Below the pieces are notes generated by a model. The model searched no databases, was not told the origin of the DNA, and saw only the letters and a list, made by a program, of their open reading frames with translations. A stretch of 64,000 nt of DNA from Acanthococcus lagerstroemiae (Eukaryota; Arthropoda; Insecta; Hemiptera; Eriococcidae). Position 1 is the stretch's first letter. The number at the start of each line of letters is the position of its first letter. Below are positions 10,501-25,500 of the stretch, in pieces. The stretch spans positions 11,411,626 to 11,475,625 of the forward strand of contig CM063110.1 in NCBI GenBank assembly GCA_031841125.1, written 5' to 3'. A program made the position numbers and the translations under genes.

Positions 10501-13500
10501 AAAAAAAAAACCACACACGCATTCGTTTTTCTCAACTTTTATGACCACTTTTGAATAAACATGACTTTTAAATGACTTTCATGACCTGTAGACGCCTTAT
10601 TCTCCACTAGTAAACATGTTGATAACTTGAAGAAAATAACTTTTTTGCAACACTTATGATTTGGGGGTTCCATAATCCAATTCGGAAGAAAAGAAATTTA
10701 CAAAGGATAATTCGCCTTTTCACTACCAAATATAATGACAACATGAAGAAAAATGACATTTCGGCAATTCGACCAGGACCTATTGATTGTAGGAGTTCCA
10801 CCACCAGATGCCGAAAAAAACAAATAAATAGACTACCGCGTTTTGGAAAAGCCACTCTCACATAAAGAAAGTAGCAAAAAAGTTTGTAGTCTTCCATTAC
10901 CACTCGGAGATATTTGAGGAAATTGAACTCAGACTTTTAATGAATAATTGGAGTTCGTACATATTTTCGAGAGACCCTAGAAGGCATTCATGGAAAACTA
11001 GATACAGCTAATTCAGTGCATCCTCGACTTTTCCAATTAAAGTTCACTCGCGAACAGGGCATAGAGAGAAAATTAGGGCCCGGGGGAACGACCCACCCGC
11101 ATCGATTACTTATCAATGTTTTTATTCGGTTTTATTTTGCTTTACTTCATAAAAATTGTTTTCAATTATTTTCATCTATTTTTCGCCTTTTTGGTATTTT
11201 CTGTGGGCCCCCTTCCAAGACCGGGACCCGAGGGGAATCCCCTCTCTCTTTCATTAGGCCTGCTCACGAATTTGTCTAAGGTGTTTTACTCAGTTATAGA
11301 CTAAACGAGAAAAATGATCCAAGGATGGTCGCAGGGGCCACAGATTTCTTTCAGGCTCTACTTTCCACTACAAAAATTTGAAACGGCTGCACACACTAAT
11401 GGCTAATTTTGGCCAATTTTGTGTCCTTAATTTTTTCCATTGGTTTGGAGTCGCTTTGGTACCCAACAATTTCACCGACACTCGCTCGAATCCTTCAGTG
11501 AAGTTACGAAAAATCCTTAGTCTTATTACTTTAGGGTTCATCCACGGTGAAAGAGGAGTAAGGAGATGAAGTGCAAAAGAGATGATTCGATATCAGAGGA
11601 CCTTACTATCTGCCTGCCTCTCGGCCTAACGCGGCCTGTTTATGTCTTTCTATTCGTGTCTCAAAATACAAGAAAAAAAAAAGAGACAGCAAACAGGCAG
11701 GAAGGCAGAAAGGTATATGGAAGAGACAGACCAATGAAAACCCTGAAGAACAGACAGCCAGAGCAGACAAAGCCACAAAAAAATTGATAAACTGACATAG
11801 ACAGATAGATGAACCATATAGTTCAGAAATAATGGAAGTCCCAAGATCTTGAAAATCGGCTGTTTACAGAAAAATGTTCCTTAACCCAACGCGCACCTAT
11901 GGTGAAAAAATGAGAATTTTCTCTGATGAATAAAAAACGTGGCAGCACTGAAAAATTTACGTGTAATGCAGAAATCAGGTAACTCCGGGACTTACGTTGT
12001 ATCTGCACTACATCAAAAGCAGAAAATATTCCGAACGAGTTCCGACTTGTTCCATCCAGTTCTACTGTTACAGTGAACGCAAAAATCAAGAAAATTCAAT
12101 ATCGATAGTATCAGTATCAAAACCAAGTGATATCGATATTATCAATATCAAACGAAAAATTTTCAATAATAGAGCGTAAGGCTACGCGACTGCAACCTGC
12201 AGCTTCGCAGTTTGAATAATTGAGAACCTTGAGTGGAGATGTTATTCGTTGTTTTTTGCCAAAAACTGTTTTTAATTTTTTCATTCTAACATCCTGAAAA
12301 GTTGAGCTTTTTGGACTTACGTGGTTTCTGAAATACACGCGATTCATGTATAGACAAGCAGGGAAATCTTAACATTCGACTCAATGTTTATCTGCATAAA
12401 GAGGAAGATAAGAACATCGGAGGAATCTGAGTATCTAGATGTTCGGTTTTGTTTTCTCAGTGAGGAGGTCGTGGGGTCGATCTGTTGTTATTTATTCATT
12501 ATTATTCGACTGTGCGTCTGCCTCGGTGGATAACTGTGAGGCAGTTTTCTCATCAGCCTGTCTGTCAATTTGTCTGCCCATTTTAGAAACTTATCGAATG
12601 GGAAAGAGGACAATCCTCCGAAGGGCTTCATAATTAGCTTCAGTAGGAAAATCAGTGGTCCTCAGCAGAAAAATGTGATAAGTTTTTGCCTTATACGACT
12701 CAAACTAGAAAAAAAAAAAATGTTCTATCAACCGGAAAACTTACCAACAGAAAGGAGTCGACCCCTCTCCGTAATATTACTTTAGAACGCCACTGGTTCA
12801 TATGTCTGTAAATATCATGGGCTGATAGACTCGCAGACTGCCTTATTAATCTGAGAGACGGATCTGCCCTGTCTATTTCTGTTGAGACTTGTCTACCGAA
12901 AAACAAAAGAGGCTAAGTACCGAAAAGTGAGTTTTGAGAAGAAAGAGAAAAATCAGATAAAAATTCTAAGCTGGTAACACACAGAGACGCTTTCTAGCGC
13001 GATGAATACTCATGACAAAATAAGTTTGGCAAAGGGGACCTGGAAAATTGTAGGTTCGCTAGCATCAACTGAAGATAAACTGATAAGGAAACGGGGTCGA
13101 AAAAGGGGAGTTCAGCGCAGCAGTTTATGGCAATTTTAATGTTTTTTCAAAATATCTCGAGAATGAATGCAGTTAACAGAAAATTGAAAAGAACATGCCT
13201 AGTGGCAAATAAAATTTCCTTTCACATGAGCTCATTTTTATCAAAATTCGAATGAGTTTCTTTTTCACATAAAAATAGCATTGCATCGTTGTTGTTGTTT
13301 GCCCGGTCCAAATTAGTGCCATGATCAGGAGGATGAGTTTTAACTCTTGATACCAATTTCTGGCAAGAATTCCTGCATTTGTTTTCTTTCATGCTTGGCC
13401 CCTTTCGATTTTCCAGTGCACAATAAATTGTTCAGAGTGTTAAAATTTTTTTAGGATCACAGAGTAGTGAGTACAGATCGTTTTACTTCGGACCCTTTTT

Positions 13501-16500
13501 TCTCTGGTAGAGGAGGTCAGGTTTTTAGAACTTATGTATAGGAGATAATGTTTGAAAAGGGTAACAAGAGTGAAGAGACACATATTCAGTGACGGGAGCT
13601 TATAAACAAAAAGCTTCAACATTTTTGACTTTAGTTACTTTTGTTTTCATGAACGGGTGAAATGGATCGAACCAATTCTTAATTTCCTAGTTAATCATTT
13701 TAGGAACAATTCGGCACATGTCCAAATGCTAGGCTCTAAAATTACCACAACAAAAAATCTGTAATACGGACACTTTGCGTTTTATCAGTGTATCAAAAAG
13801 GGTTGCAGTATTAATAAGCATTAAATTATCCAGAAAAAAAGTGAAATGAGATCCAGGCAGCCTGGGATAATCACTTTTCTGATGGGCATGGTGACAACAT
13901 CAATCTCCCGTCTTGAGTAATCACCGAAAAAAGAATTTTTACTCTAATCTTACCCCCTGGATATCGAAAGTATAACCTTCTAGCGGGGAGGGCAATCCAT
14001 CAGCTCAGGAGAGCAATTCCCCTCTTTGCTGCTTGTCGATGCCACGGGCCTGGCTCCGAGTGCCTGCTAAACAGTTTTGCTACAAAATGGGGACATAGGA
14101 GAGTAATTTTTCGGTTGTGTTATTTTATGGATCTTTCAAGGCTTTTTTTGGAACCCCTGTTTTCGACCTTTCGGTACAAGATACGGCTGATTTAAAGCGA
14201 ACACGTTTTTATTTCTGTTGAAGGTGAATATCAGGGATCATGCGAATTCCAGTTCCGATTATTTTATTCATTCTGTCAGGTTATTTTATTAATCCTGATA
14301 TGAATAGAAGAGGTGCATCTATACTTAAATTTCCATTGGAGGGGAGCACTCATCTGCGAGCTAAGAGGACAACAGCATCTCCGATTAAGAGAACATACAC
14401 TCTAGTCAAGTCTCTCTCAGTTGGTATTAATTTCTTCGAAATCGACTCCGATCCAAACATCCGTAATATTTTGACAAGATATTAGATTTTGTACGCACCC
14501 CTGATTTTTGATAAATTTCTACATCCACTTCATCCCTGTCGCGATTCTAAGGCAGACGAAGTTCGACGAGATTTACAACTGGTTCTCGTTAACGAGATGA
14601 AGCAGCGAGTACGGTAATAAGGTTGCTGGCTCCCGATGCGACGACCCTTTTCCTTTCCCACTCGCGCGTTTCTTCCCTGTTCCAGTTAATGAGAAAAACA
14701 GCAGGGTTTCATACGAGGGTAGTTTATTTTAAAAGTGACATTTCTAACATGTCAGTGAATTATTAGTATACTACATTTGCACCGTTACAAGGTAAGAAGG
14801 ACGCAAGACGGAAGAAGAAAAAAAACTTGACACGGGTGGAGGTATTAGGTAATTTCCGAAACACAGACAACTATAAGTTACTGTTTTTTTGTCCGTAGAA
14901 ATCACGTGCTTGCCCGCATTCGGGGAGGTATATGTTATGAAACCCTTATTCTGCTTGAGACTGAACATAATATGAAATATGTAAAGGAAATTATGGGAAA
15001 ACTCGCGTGGTTATATTAATTGGCCGCTTGATGACAAACTATGCAGAGGGTTCTTACCTGGGTAGCGAGGTCACGACGATAAAAAGTTGAAGAATAGGGG
15101 TTTAACACAGAAGTGAAACCACTGTTCTCCTAAATTCGGCATTTTCGTAATTATTTTCGTTATAAATATAACTTTTCAGTTACAAACGTGACTTTGGAGA
15201 GAGGCTCGAATGTTTCTTAGTTACGGTTACGAACAAGCATTCCGTTTTCCCTTACATGCATATTAAAAGGCGGTCCATAGAAATGTTTAAGAGAACACAT
15301 TTGCGCAAAATATTACCCTCTGTCACAGAATAGGGGTCTGGTTGACCGAGTGGATAGCGCGCTGATGCCAGAATCCGGAGGTCCCGGGCTCGAGCCCACG
15401 TAGCAACTCGATACATTTCGACCTAGGCCAGTTTTTCAGCAAGAAATGAAGAGGACTAAGCCAGCCCTAACAGCCTCCCCGACGTCTCTGAGGTAATGCT
15501 CTAAAGGGCGGATTCCAGGGTTCGGGTTGAGAGCAAAATTAGAAAAGAGAGAGGTACGTCACAGAATAAATATTTAGTGTACCTCATGACCTCATGGACG
15601 TTACAAATTTCATCAATTATTGATCGTACGAAAGAATTGGTTATTATAAATTTTTTAGGTATCAAAGAATAAGATTACTATGAGTCGTGAAAAATTCGAC
15701 AGGACTTACGGTTCGTGACATATAATATTTTAAATAAAATCGACTTCACGCACTTTGAGTACCCCTGATTCCTAACCCAACAGGCTCATTGTGCTCATTT
15801 TCAAACCTGAACCACAAAATGGTTTTGAAAGTTCATTATAAAAATTTTGAGCAAAGTCAATTACAGACGACTGGTGTCATATTAAAATTTCAGCTTCCTA
15901 ACTCCATTACAACTCTCGCTATCGTTGGACGCAGGTCTTTGATCAATGGAAAAAAAAGTAAATAAATGAACTGAGTGACCACTGCACGAAGCAACACGTT
16001 ATTAGTTCGCTTAAAAATGTAATAAAATTTGTCCATCAGCTTTTTGGATTGGATACGTTGCATTCATTTTCGAAGTTATTTTGGTCCTCTCCCCCACCCC
16101 AATGGCGTCTCCGGGGATCAGAATTACAGTTAGTTTCTTCAAGTAAGTAGAAAATAGGGGGGTTCAGAGTTGCTGACTTCACCTTTGGGGATGTAGAACG
16201 AAATTCTCAATGTTTCGGACCATTTCAAGGGGATAAACGTCGTTACAAATTCGTAGTGTATTTAATAAACTTAGAAAGATTTCAAAAATAAAATAAAAAA
16301 ATGATAAAAATACAAAAAATTTTAAACAAGAGATCCATTTGCCTGGATTATGGTGTTTTTATGTTTGTCCTTATTCTGGGACTGTTTCAAAATATACACC
16401 ATCAATGTTGGGTCCAATTAAGAAAAAATAAATAGAAATAAAGAATAAAAAAACGTTTTGCCAGTTTGGAAAAAACCTCAATGGGTCTTTTAAATATTTG

Positions 16501-19500
16501 GATTCGTTTTTGTTTTTGTTTTTGTCTTTTGCAATTATTGTAAATTTATTAAAAACACTCTGCGAACTTGTAACGACATTTACTTTCTTCATTTTTAATG
16601 TTATTTTAGCAGTAAGCCATCCACATGAAATTCATGACTTTTTCAAGACCTTCTCATGATTTTTTCATGGGCGCACATTACTCGTATTCGGGAACCTAAA
16701 TTGCAGACACAAAAACTAATTTTGACATTTGAGTGATACTTGTTCAATTTCTTCCTTTGCTCATATTTTGGAGTTCACATTTATAAAGGAAGATGATAAA
16801 ATAATAAATTTAAGAAAATGCACATTAAAAATTCATCTTTTATTCGAATTTGGAGAGAATTTATGATTATGAAGAAAGGACCAAATTCAATTTTGTACAA
16901 CTGAATTCGTGACTTTCTCACGACTTTCACGACCATTAACTTTAATTCATGACTTTTTCATGACTTTCATGACTGGTAGACACCCTGAAATAGTTCTATA
17001 AGCTACGTACCTTCACGTCTATCGAAAATAGAGTTCACTGAGTCATTGAATTTCTTGTTGAGGTTATTTCAACAGCAATCCCCAGCCATAATGATCTACA
17101 GGGAGCGAAGATCAAAACTGTACTTATAAATAGGCAGACTAGGAAATAACCTGAAGTGGTAAAATTCAGGGGCGGTAAATTCTGACTGGAAAAGAAATAG
17201 CCAAGAAACATATTTTCCGGAGATGGACAAAAAAAGAAAGAATCATTGCAGTCGATTAAGATATAGACATTTGTATAAATACTTGAAGGCTCGGGCCCGG
17301 CCCCAAATCGTCCCTCCGACCACTGATGCCATACTCGAAATGGTAAGTAGTTTCCAGGGCCGGGGGTGCGATGTCTCAGGGGCCACTTTGGCATGCGTGC
17401 ATCGCCATACGTCTCACCACATATCAAATAATGATCAAATGAGTAATTTCTTTTTGTTATTTGGTATTGTTTCTTGCTTTTTATTTTCAATGTCGAATAG
17501 TGATGTTCAAATGTTCATAATATCTACAATTTGATGTATGAAAATTTTCAACATTTTCTGGGCATAATTTTTTATATTCCTTCAATTTTATAACACCCGT
17601 TCTCCCGGGAATGCGAAAAAACAAGGATGAGGGGTGGCAAAAATAACTTTTCCTACAGGCGGTAAAATGCTAAATTCGGCACCAACTGAAACTTGTAGAT
17701 TGAAATACAAATACATAGGATCTAAGCTAAAGTAGATCTAAATCCAAGTTCATCAAGGGGCTAAATTCATATTTGAGATCAATTATTTTCATGTTTTTGT
17801 AATCATTTTACTCGTATCCGATTCGCATAATAAGGTAAGGTAGCCTAATATGAAAACATTTTATTCTTTAGTTCTAAATTGGCCCCGAGAGACTGAGAAT
17901 ATTGCTAATGATCTTGAATAGTAGCTAAAGGATCTTAGTATCACCCCCAAAAAGAAATTTCAAAAAATGAATAGGTAATTGGATTTTTTTTTTTTTGGTA
18001 AATGTCATAATTTTAGGAAATTAAAAATAAATTTGGGCTCCCAATATAGACCACACAGTTTCGATAAGTAAAAACAAGTTGAGTATCATGAATTCAATGA
18101 TTCAAAAATGTTGAGCAAACATATTTTTTGGATTTGATCAGTCTTCAATGGCCGCATCACATAGCTTGGAGACTTTTAGATACTTATCAGTTTCCTTTTT
18201 TAAAACGCTGAGAACAACCGATTGCTTTTTTTCGGTCCATAATTTACGACTTTTTGCAATCTAGAATCTATAAATATTGACATAATTTTTGAGCTCATTT
18301 CCGCGATACACGTATTATTAGGTGGTTCATATTGAAGTACCCAAACAAATATTTTTCAAAATGATTTACTGTCAGTTCTGAACCCTCAATTAAAGAACTC
18401 TGTATATAGCATATTCTAATTTATTGCATTCTTTTAGGCTAAAAATAACACCCAAATAATTTTTCAGTTACTTTTTTCCAAAATTATGAAACAAAACGTA
18501 TCTGTAGATCATAATTGGCGCGGAATTACTGTTTAAATAACCTCAAAATTGAATTGAGTGACCCAATGAACTCAATATTTGATATGATATGTAAATGAAA
18601 GTGATTACGTGATTTCTGTATGTTTCACACTCCATCCCTGTGTATACCATCATATGTTGAGGTTATCGCTAAAATAACCTAAAAATGAATCCAGTACTTG
18701 AAGGAACCATCTGTAGTTTTGAGGTTACAACTCCTCAGTGGAGTATTTGGGGCGGAGACAAGACCAAAATGACCTCAAAAATGAATTCAGCGTATCCAAA
18801 AAGCAAATAGGTTTTCATTTTTTTATTATTCATTTGCTATTGGTAATAGGGTAGATATAGGAAGTTCACTTTACTCCAAAGATAAAACCGAATGCGCTGA
18901 CCTCTAATCTCTGAAATATCTTTTCTCAAATTTCTGTTTTAGTACTTTACAACGATGTTGGGAACTTTTTTGAATTGGGGTAGGAGGTTACCGAAATTAA
19001 TAGTGTAGGTCGACAAGCAAAAAACAAAAAGGAAAGGGGGTTATTGCCGCTAAAAACTGAGTTAACAAGTAAATGAATCTGTAAACCTCGTCTCTGAAAT
19101 CTCTCAAAGCGCCTTTTCGTCAACTTGCTGAACAATTTGAATTTTTTTCATTTTTCTTTTTCATTTTAATGATTTTGTTGGGAGAGCAGTATATTCCTGT
19201 ATTCTCCATTACGACGCCCCTGGTACTTCATTATTAAGCTAATGAAAATAAATTTTTTGACTCGGAACCTGCAAACCTCGACTTTCATGCTTTTAAAAAC
19301 AAAGATTCATATTTCCTTATTGGAAATCATGTTAAACTTCACCTCCATTGAGCTACCTTAAGATTTTTTTGATTTCAAAAGATTTTGGCTGGTGGGTTTT
19401 TACTGAAACAGATAAAACCCCGGAGAACAGAACATTTTTAAAAAGATTTCTTCGAACCAACCTAAAGCACACGCGCATTTTATACATGCAAAGTTCCTCA

Positions 19501-22500
19501 TTATTCACTCAGAAGTGTAGCTATGGAGCGTGGAATGGGAAGGGAGGCCACAAAACCTTCGCACTACCCGCAAAACTATGGGTGTTCTCTGAGTAACTTT
19601 ACTAAAAACTATGATCTCGGTTGCAGAAAATGAGCACTGCAGCTTTCTGAAGTCCGAGCCTAAGATTTCTCTTCCTTTCCAGCATACACATCTGTAAGAC
19701 ATGTCCAAGAAAGTTAAAGGAAAGACTGGGTAAAGTCGGAAGTCTGTCTCTGCCTGCTTGCATGTCTGTCTTTGTGTGTCTCAGTTCTCAGTTTACTTCA
19801 CTATAGCTGTCCATACATTCATCTCCGACTACTTCCCTAACGGTCTGTAGATCACCCTAGGGTCACAGAGTTTGAAAAACTTTGAATAACTGAGTGTCCA
19901 TTTGTACATAGTAAATACGAATAAAGAACCAGAACATTTCACACAGAATGAAAGAGATCATCTGTGTGGCGATAATCAAAGGTAGGGGCGTCAGGAAATT
20001 TAAGTACATATATGTAAGCGACCAATTTCGAGGAAATGTGTACAAATACGAAGGGGCGAGGATAGTCAAATGATTAGAATTCATCTAAGGAGATATGCAG
20101 GTTTAAAATTAACCAGAATCGGATTGCATAATGTATAGGCAGTCTTAAAGGCATGATAAAGAAGACAAGAATGTCAGTGCAGAGAGAGATAAAAATAGGC
20201 AAATAGATAACGTCAGTATGGAGAATAAATAGCTAGGGAATACAGAGCCAGCCTGTCACCTTATCTGTCTGTCTGCATGATGAGACTAGTACGATGGCTG
20301 AATGACTGACTCGTCCTTATCTTTGACAGTCTCCCTCAATACTGGGGAAATAGATTTGTTCTCCAATTCTTCAGATTGCAGGGAAGCAATGCACAGGGCG
20401 ATTCTTTTTACGATGGCGATGAGATGGAAGCTTGGCTCTAAGCACATAGATAACACTACAGCCTTCAGGTATTCTTTATTTAAATAATCGAATTATAATG
20501 TGTGCGCTAGTTAACTCAACGTCCCAACAGGATGCCCCGCTGTTATTTTTCGGAAGAGGAAATAAGTCTATAATATTCCGATATGATATCACTTCCTCTT
20601 CAGATTAATCATGTCGTTAAAATTCGTAAATGATAATCGTCATGCGGTAGTTTTGACTACGTTAACTTGTTCACACTCAAGTACAAATAACTGCAAAAGG
20701 AAACGGCATTCGTCTTGTGTTCTGTGAGTACGAAGGGATCACCGGCTACAAATATTAGCCCTGAAATCAAAAATAAATGGGCCTTCACATCTTTAGCTCT
20801 CGCACCCTGATTTTTTGCTTAGTTTCTTCGGATGTATATACATATGAGGAGTTATCTGTCAAAAGGGCCCCTGACAAATGAGATTCCTATTCGTCAGGGG
20901 CCTTTTTAACAGATAACTCCTCATATGTACCTTTCTAGCTGAGCGTTGAAAGCAGTGACATATATTCACTGTTGCTTAAGACTTCTCAAGACTTGTTTAT
21001 ACTTGTTAAAGACTCGCTGAGACTTTTAAAGCTCATGTAAGTCTGGCTAGCATTCTTCACTACTTGTTCAAGCATTCGCATAAGACTCATCACGTTTCTT
21101 CTACTTTTGCCTAGGACTCTTTCAGGGTTGATAAAAACTCTTCGACGCTTCCGAACTCTTCAAGGCTTTTTCACACCCTTCCAGACTTAGAAGACTCACA
21201 TCAGAACTTTTCCAGATTAGTTAAATATGCTTCGAGACTCTTTCTTCATAATGACTCATTTCAGACACTTTCGAACTTGTTCAAGAGAGTAGATCAAAAT
21301 GAGGATTTTTTTGGTTTTTGGGAATTTGAAGATGGTCAGTGTGCAAAAGTTGCCTTTTGGTAACCTGCAAACAAGTGTATTTTTAGCTTTCGGAAATTTT
21401 TAGAAATTCCAAATTTTCCAGTTATCTAAATAGCTTGGTAGTTTAATATTGGATTTCCCGTAAGAATAATTTTTAATTTTGCTTGCAAGAATCTGAAAAC
21501 TAAAAATTTTTTTATATAAACTTACACGTGTATTCTTTTATCATTTTTTCACGTTAAATTCGAATGTGACATCAGAAATGCTTTATTACATTTTTGTAAA
21601 AAGCCTTTCAAATGGCCAATAAGATCATTTTAGGTGTTTTTGACGCTTATTTCTATAATATAATTACAGCAGGATATTGAAAGATACATGTTTCTGAGCC
21701 AGTGTTTCACGCAGATACGAAATGTGACCTTTGAATTCGGGTACAAATAGAGCCTTCGAGTATGTAGTCATGCTCAGTTTCTTACTTCTGGTACCATCGA
21801 AAACAGAGATCCGGGACATATTTTCGGCACTAATTCTGAATTAAAAAATTTTTTTCAGTGTTTGCGCTGATTTTGAACGTGACTAAAGTTTTGATGGAAG
21901 CCATATTTCCACCCTAAAAATGACCTATTTAGGGCTAATGAGGTCAACATTTAAATCTTACATACTATTGACAAGAAGAATAAAAAACACAGAATAATAT
22001 GTATTTACGCACTTATTTCAAATTTGACCTTAAATTTGGATGAAAGTCTTCTTGGATCCTGAAAATGATCTTTTGAAAACCAAATGAAGTAGAAAGGGTG
22101 TTATTCAAAAATTGTAAGTTTTAAAATCAAATCTGGAGTTAACGAACAAATTTTGATTACTGAACACGGTTTGTTCATTCCGCGCGTATAATCTGAATTT
22201 TGGCATTTTTGGTCTTCAAATTACAATTTTTTGGATTAATGAATGAAAAAGATTTACTGATTTCAAGATCAGATTTAAAATCATCGCAGAAATCTGATTC
22301 CGGAACACTGGTCTCCTTTTTGATGTGTACTATCTCCATTGTGGTCTTCTAAAGGTCATTCGTAAGGTAGATAAAAAATAGAAAAGGCCCATCAAAATTC
22401 TAAGTTTAGATTCGAAATCAACACAGTCCTAAATTTTGAACTTGAAAGATCATCATCAAGTTGTAGCTCTAGAACTTTATCCAAATTTGAAGGTCAGATT

Positions 22501-25500
22501 TGAAATCTAGTATACAGGTTCAATTTCAGAACACAAAGTATTCTTTTGATTTGATAAGTAAGATCGGAATCGTGACGATCTTTTTTTGTCTTTAAAGGTC
22601 ATTTTTTTGGGGGAAAAAAATAATTTAAAAATCACATTTGTAATCAGCATGAAAGACAAGTTACAAACACTAAGTTTTATTAACGGTATGAAAAGTAAAA
22701 CAATACAGCTTATTATTTTGCAGTAATCGTTTTAGTGAAAAAAATTTGAATCTAAATATTCGAAACCTCTCAACGAAAAATTAGTCCAAAAACATATTAT
22801 AGTTTTTGGTTTTTTTTACCGATTCTTGAACGTTTTAGAAAGAAGAATGAAAAGCATCCAAAGGGCTTTTCTAGCCACTTCAAAATCATTAACAAGAAAA
22901 TTGTGCTTGATAAAAAAATTTTGAGCACGGACTCGAAATCGGTGTGAAACGATACGAGTAGCTATGTAGTGCATGAAAAATAATCGAAATTTGTTCCTTA
23001 GTAATCAGTCAAATACTTCCACAAAAGTTTATGGAAACAAAAATAATAAGAAAAAAGTTGGCAGGAGTTAACACACTTTGTCAATGCACCGACCCCTTAA
23101 TATGTTTCCCCTATAAAATTTGGTGAAAATACTGGATTGGTAAGCTGATGAACACCAACTTTCACACTCAAACTAATTGATCTACATAAACTTAAATGTT
23201 TAGAATTTCCTGTGAAGTTATTAGCAACTTTTCTTCAAATTTAAAAGGAATGAAAAATCCAGAATTTTCAAAAATTATTAATACACCTATTTTTATATTC
23301 CCAAAGTGCAACTTTTCCGTACTAACCATCTTCGAATTTGTATTAGGAAAACTTTTTTCAACCTACCCTACTGTTGAATACTGAAAGTCTTCCACATTCA
23401 TTTAGTATTTCAAGGTTAGAATTGACTTCTTCAGGACTCCTTAAGATTCTTCCGAATTTACTCAACACTCTCGAAGCTTTTCTAGGACTACCTAACTAAT
23501 AACTTACGAGATCTATTTGAGACTCTTTCAAATTCTGTAAGGCTCTTCCAGATTCGTTTAAGAATATTTGACACCACCGCGGGGGTGGGAAGCGAATGAA
23601 ACATGAGCCTCCTCATCATACAATTTTCAAGAAATACCTGGTTTTACCCAAAAAAAATCATGTTTTCTATGTTGCAAAATGACTTGCCCTCCTTCCCTAG
23701 ACAAAAATTAGCAGCGTTAATGCTTGAAACTCTTCCACACTCGTTTTAGATTTTTCTAGATATTTTTAAAACTCACAAGGGCTATTCGGGGTTCCTTAGA
23801 ACCCTTTCTTTTAAGACCGGTTCTTTCTTTTTTCTTCTTTTCTTTAAAATTGCATCCATGTTGTCTTCATTTTTCTTCTTTTCCTTTATTCTTTCTTCCG
23901 TTCATTTTATCTTCATTTTTTATTGCAGGACGTTTTCGCTCTGTTTGAGAATACATTTATTATCAGTATCCCTTCTGACTTTTTAATCAGCCGAGAAAAG
24001 GGAACATTTTCCTACTTATTGCCTTTTCCAACATTTCGAAAGCTACAAAATATTTCCAAAAAATACTCAATTTTCAATCCTTAACCATTTTCTTACATGC
24101 AACTGTTCATGAACTCGAAAAATTTTATTTTTATTATCCCAGACTGAAACCTTCTACCGCACCTGATAACACATATCACTATTTTGATCAAATAGACGCA
24201 GACGTGGAACCATTCGGTAATGTTGTCAATAACCATTCGATGATGCAAACTTCTCGGAAACACGACAATACTTTCAATCGTCTTGTGAATAATAAACAGA
24301 TCCACGATTGTTTCACAGAATATTAATTATTTTAATGGGCGACGGAAAAGGAAAATAGAAACGTAGTACCATTGTATCGACGTGATACTCGAGCCTTCGC
24401 TGAAAATCGAAGAAAGAAAAAAATACATACATTGAACTAATGCCAACGTTGAGAAAATGTCAATGAAAATAACTACTGCCATGAAAAGGTCAACAGTACG
24501 TTCAGATTGATTCTCAACTGGACTTACTCGTATGTATTTCACTACACACTAATACTATACACATATGTGATGATAATTAGGAAAATTGCATAGAGCTTCT
24601 AAGAGACTAGAGACAGAAATAGATCTTGGGTGCCAAATACTGATGAAACCAACAATTCCACACTTTTGTTTGAAGACATCAAAAAGCGTCATTTTTCACA
24701 GGAAAAAAAAAATAAACATCTACTTTTTCCTAGGGGCTTCGAGAATACACAGTTTTCAGCGGAACCCCTACCATCCCGGGGTCTAGGAGAAACTGTACCA
24801 GTTTCTTCTAAGTGCCTGATAAAGAGCACACCCTCGATTCGACTTATACTATACTACATTAATATCAGTTTTGAAAGATTGATTGAAATCAAAGAACACT
24901 TCGCCAGGTTTTGTTCTAGTTTTCAACAGTCGAGCAATTCTCGCACCTCTAGATTCACTCACGCGAAGGAAGTAGACCACAGTCCTGGATAGTGTACTCG
25001 AGCAGATGCTAGATGGTTGAGTTATTATCATCGGCGTAAAGGCCAATATAAAATATCCAAACCTGCTTAATTTGACATTTTATTTCGTTTCAGCTCCCTG
25101 TGGACCAATAAAGGTGGGGGTTAGGACTAGGAATACAGACAGTCAAAGTCGGATTAAAGGCCAACATAAAATATCCACATCTACTCAATCTGATATATTT
25201 TACGTTTCAGCGCCCTGTGGACCAATATGAGCGGGGGTTAGAACATGAAATATGAAATACAAACAGTCAAAGTCAACATAAATCCTAACAAAATATTCAA
25301 ATCAATTTGTATACTTTGTGCTTTAGCTACCTAAGGACTCATTTGGGTGGAGGTCGGGACCAGAACAACCTAAAAAATTAAATTCCTGACTCAATAGAGA
25401 ACCCTAATTTTGACACGTTTGAAGCAAACACGTGTAAATTTAAATATTTCATGTTTTAGCCCTCGCTGGAAGTTGAGACATCCAACAACTTCAAACATGA

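Noticed and set aside
14240..14485. 81-codon frame with a hydrophobic N-terminus in intron 1
   Set aside because: The signal-peptide-like start is followed by featureless sequence and no partner exon. It also does not fit the phase needed for exon 2.
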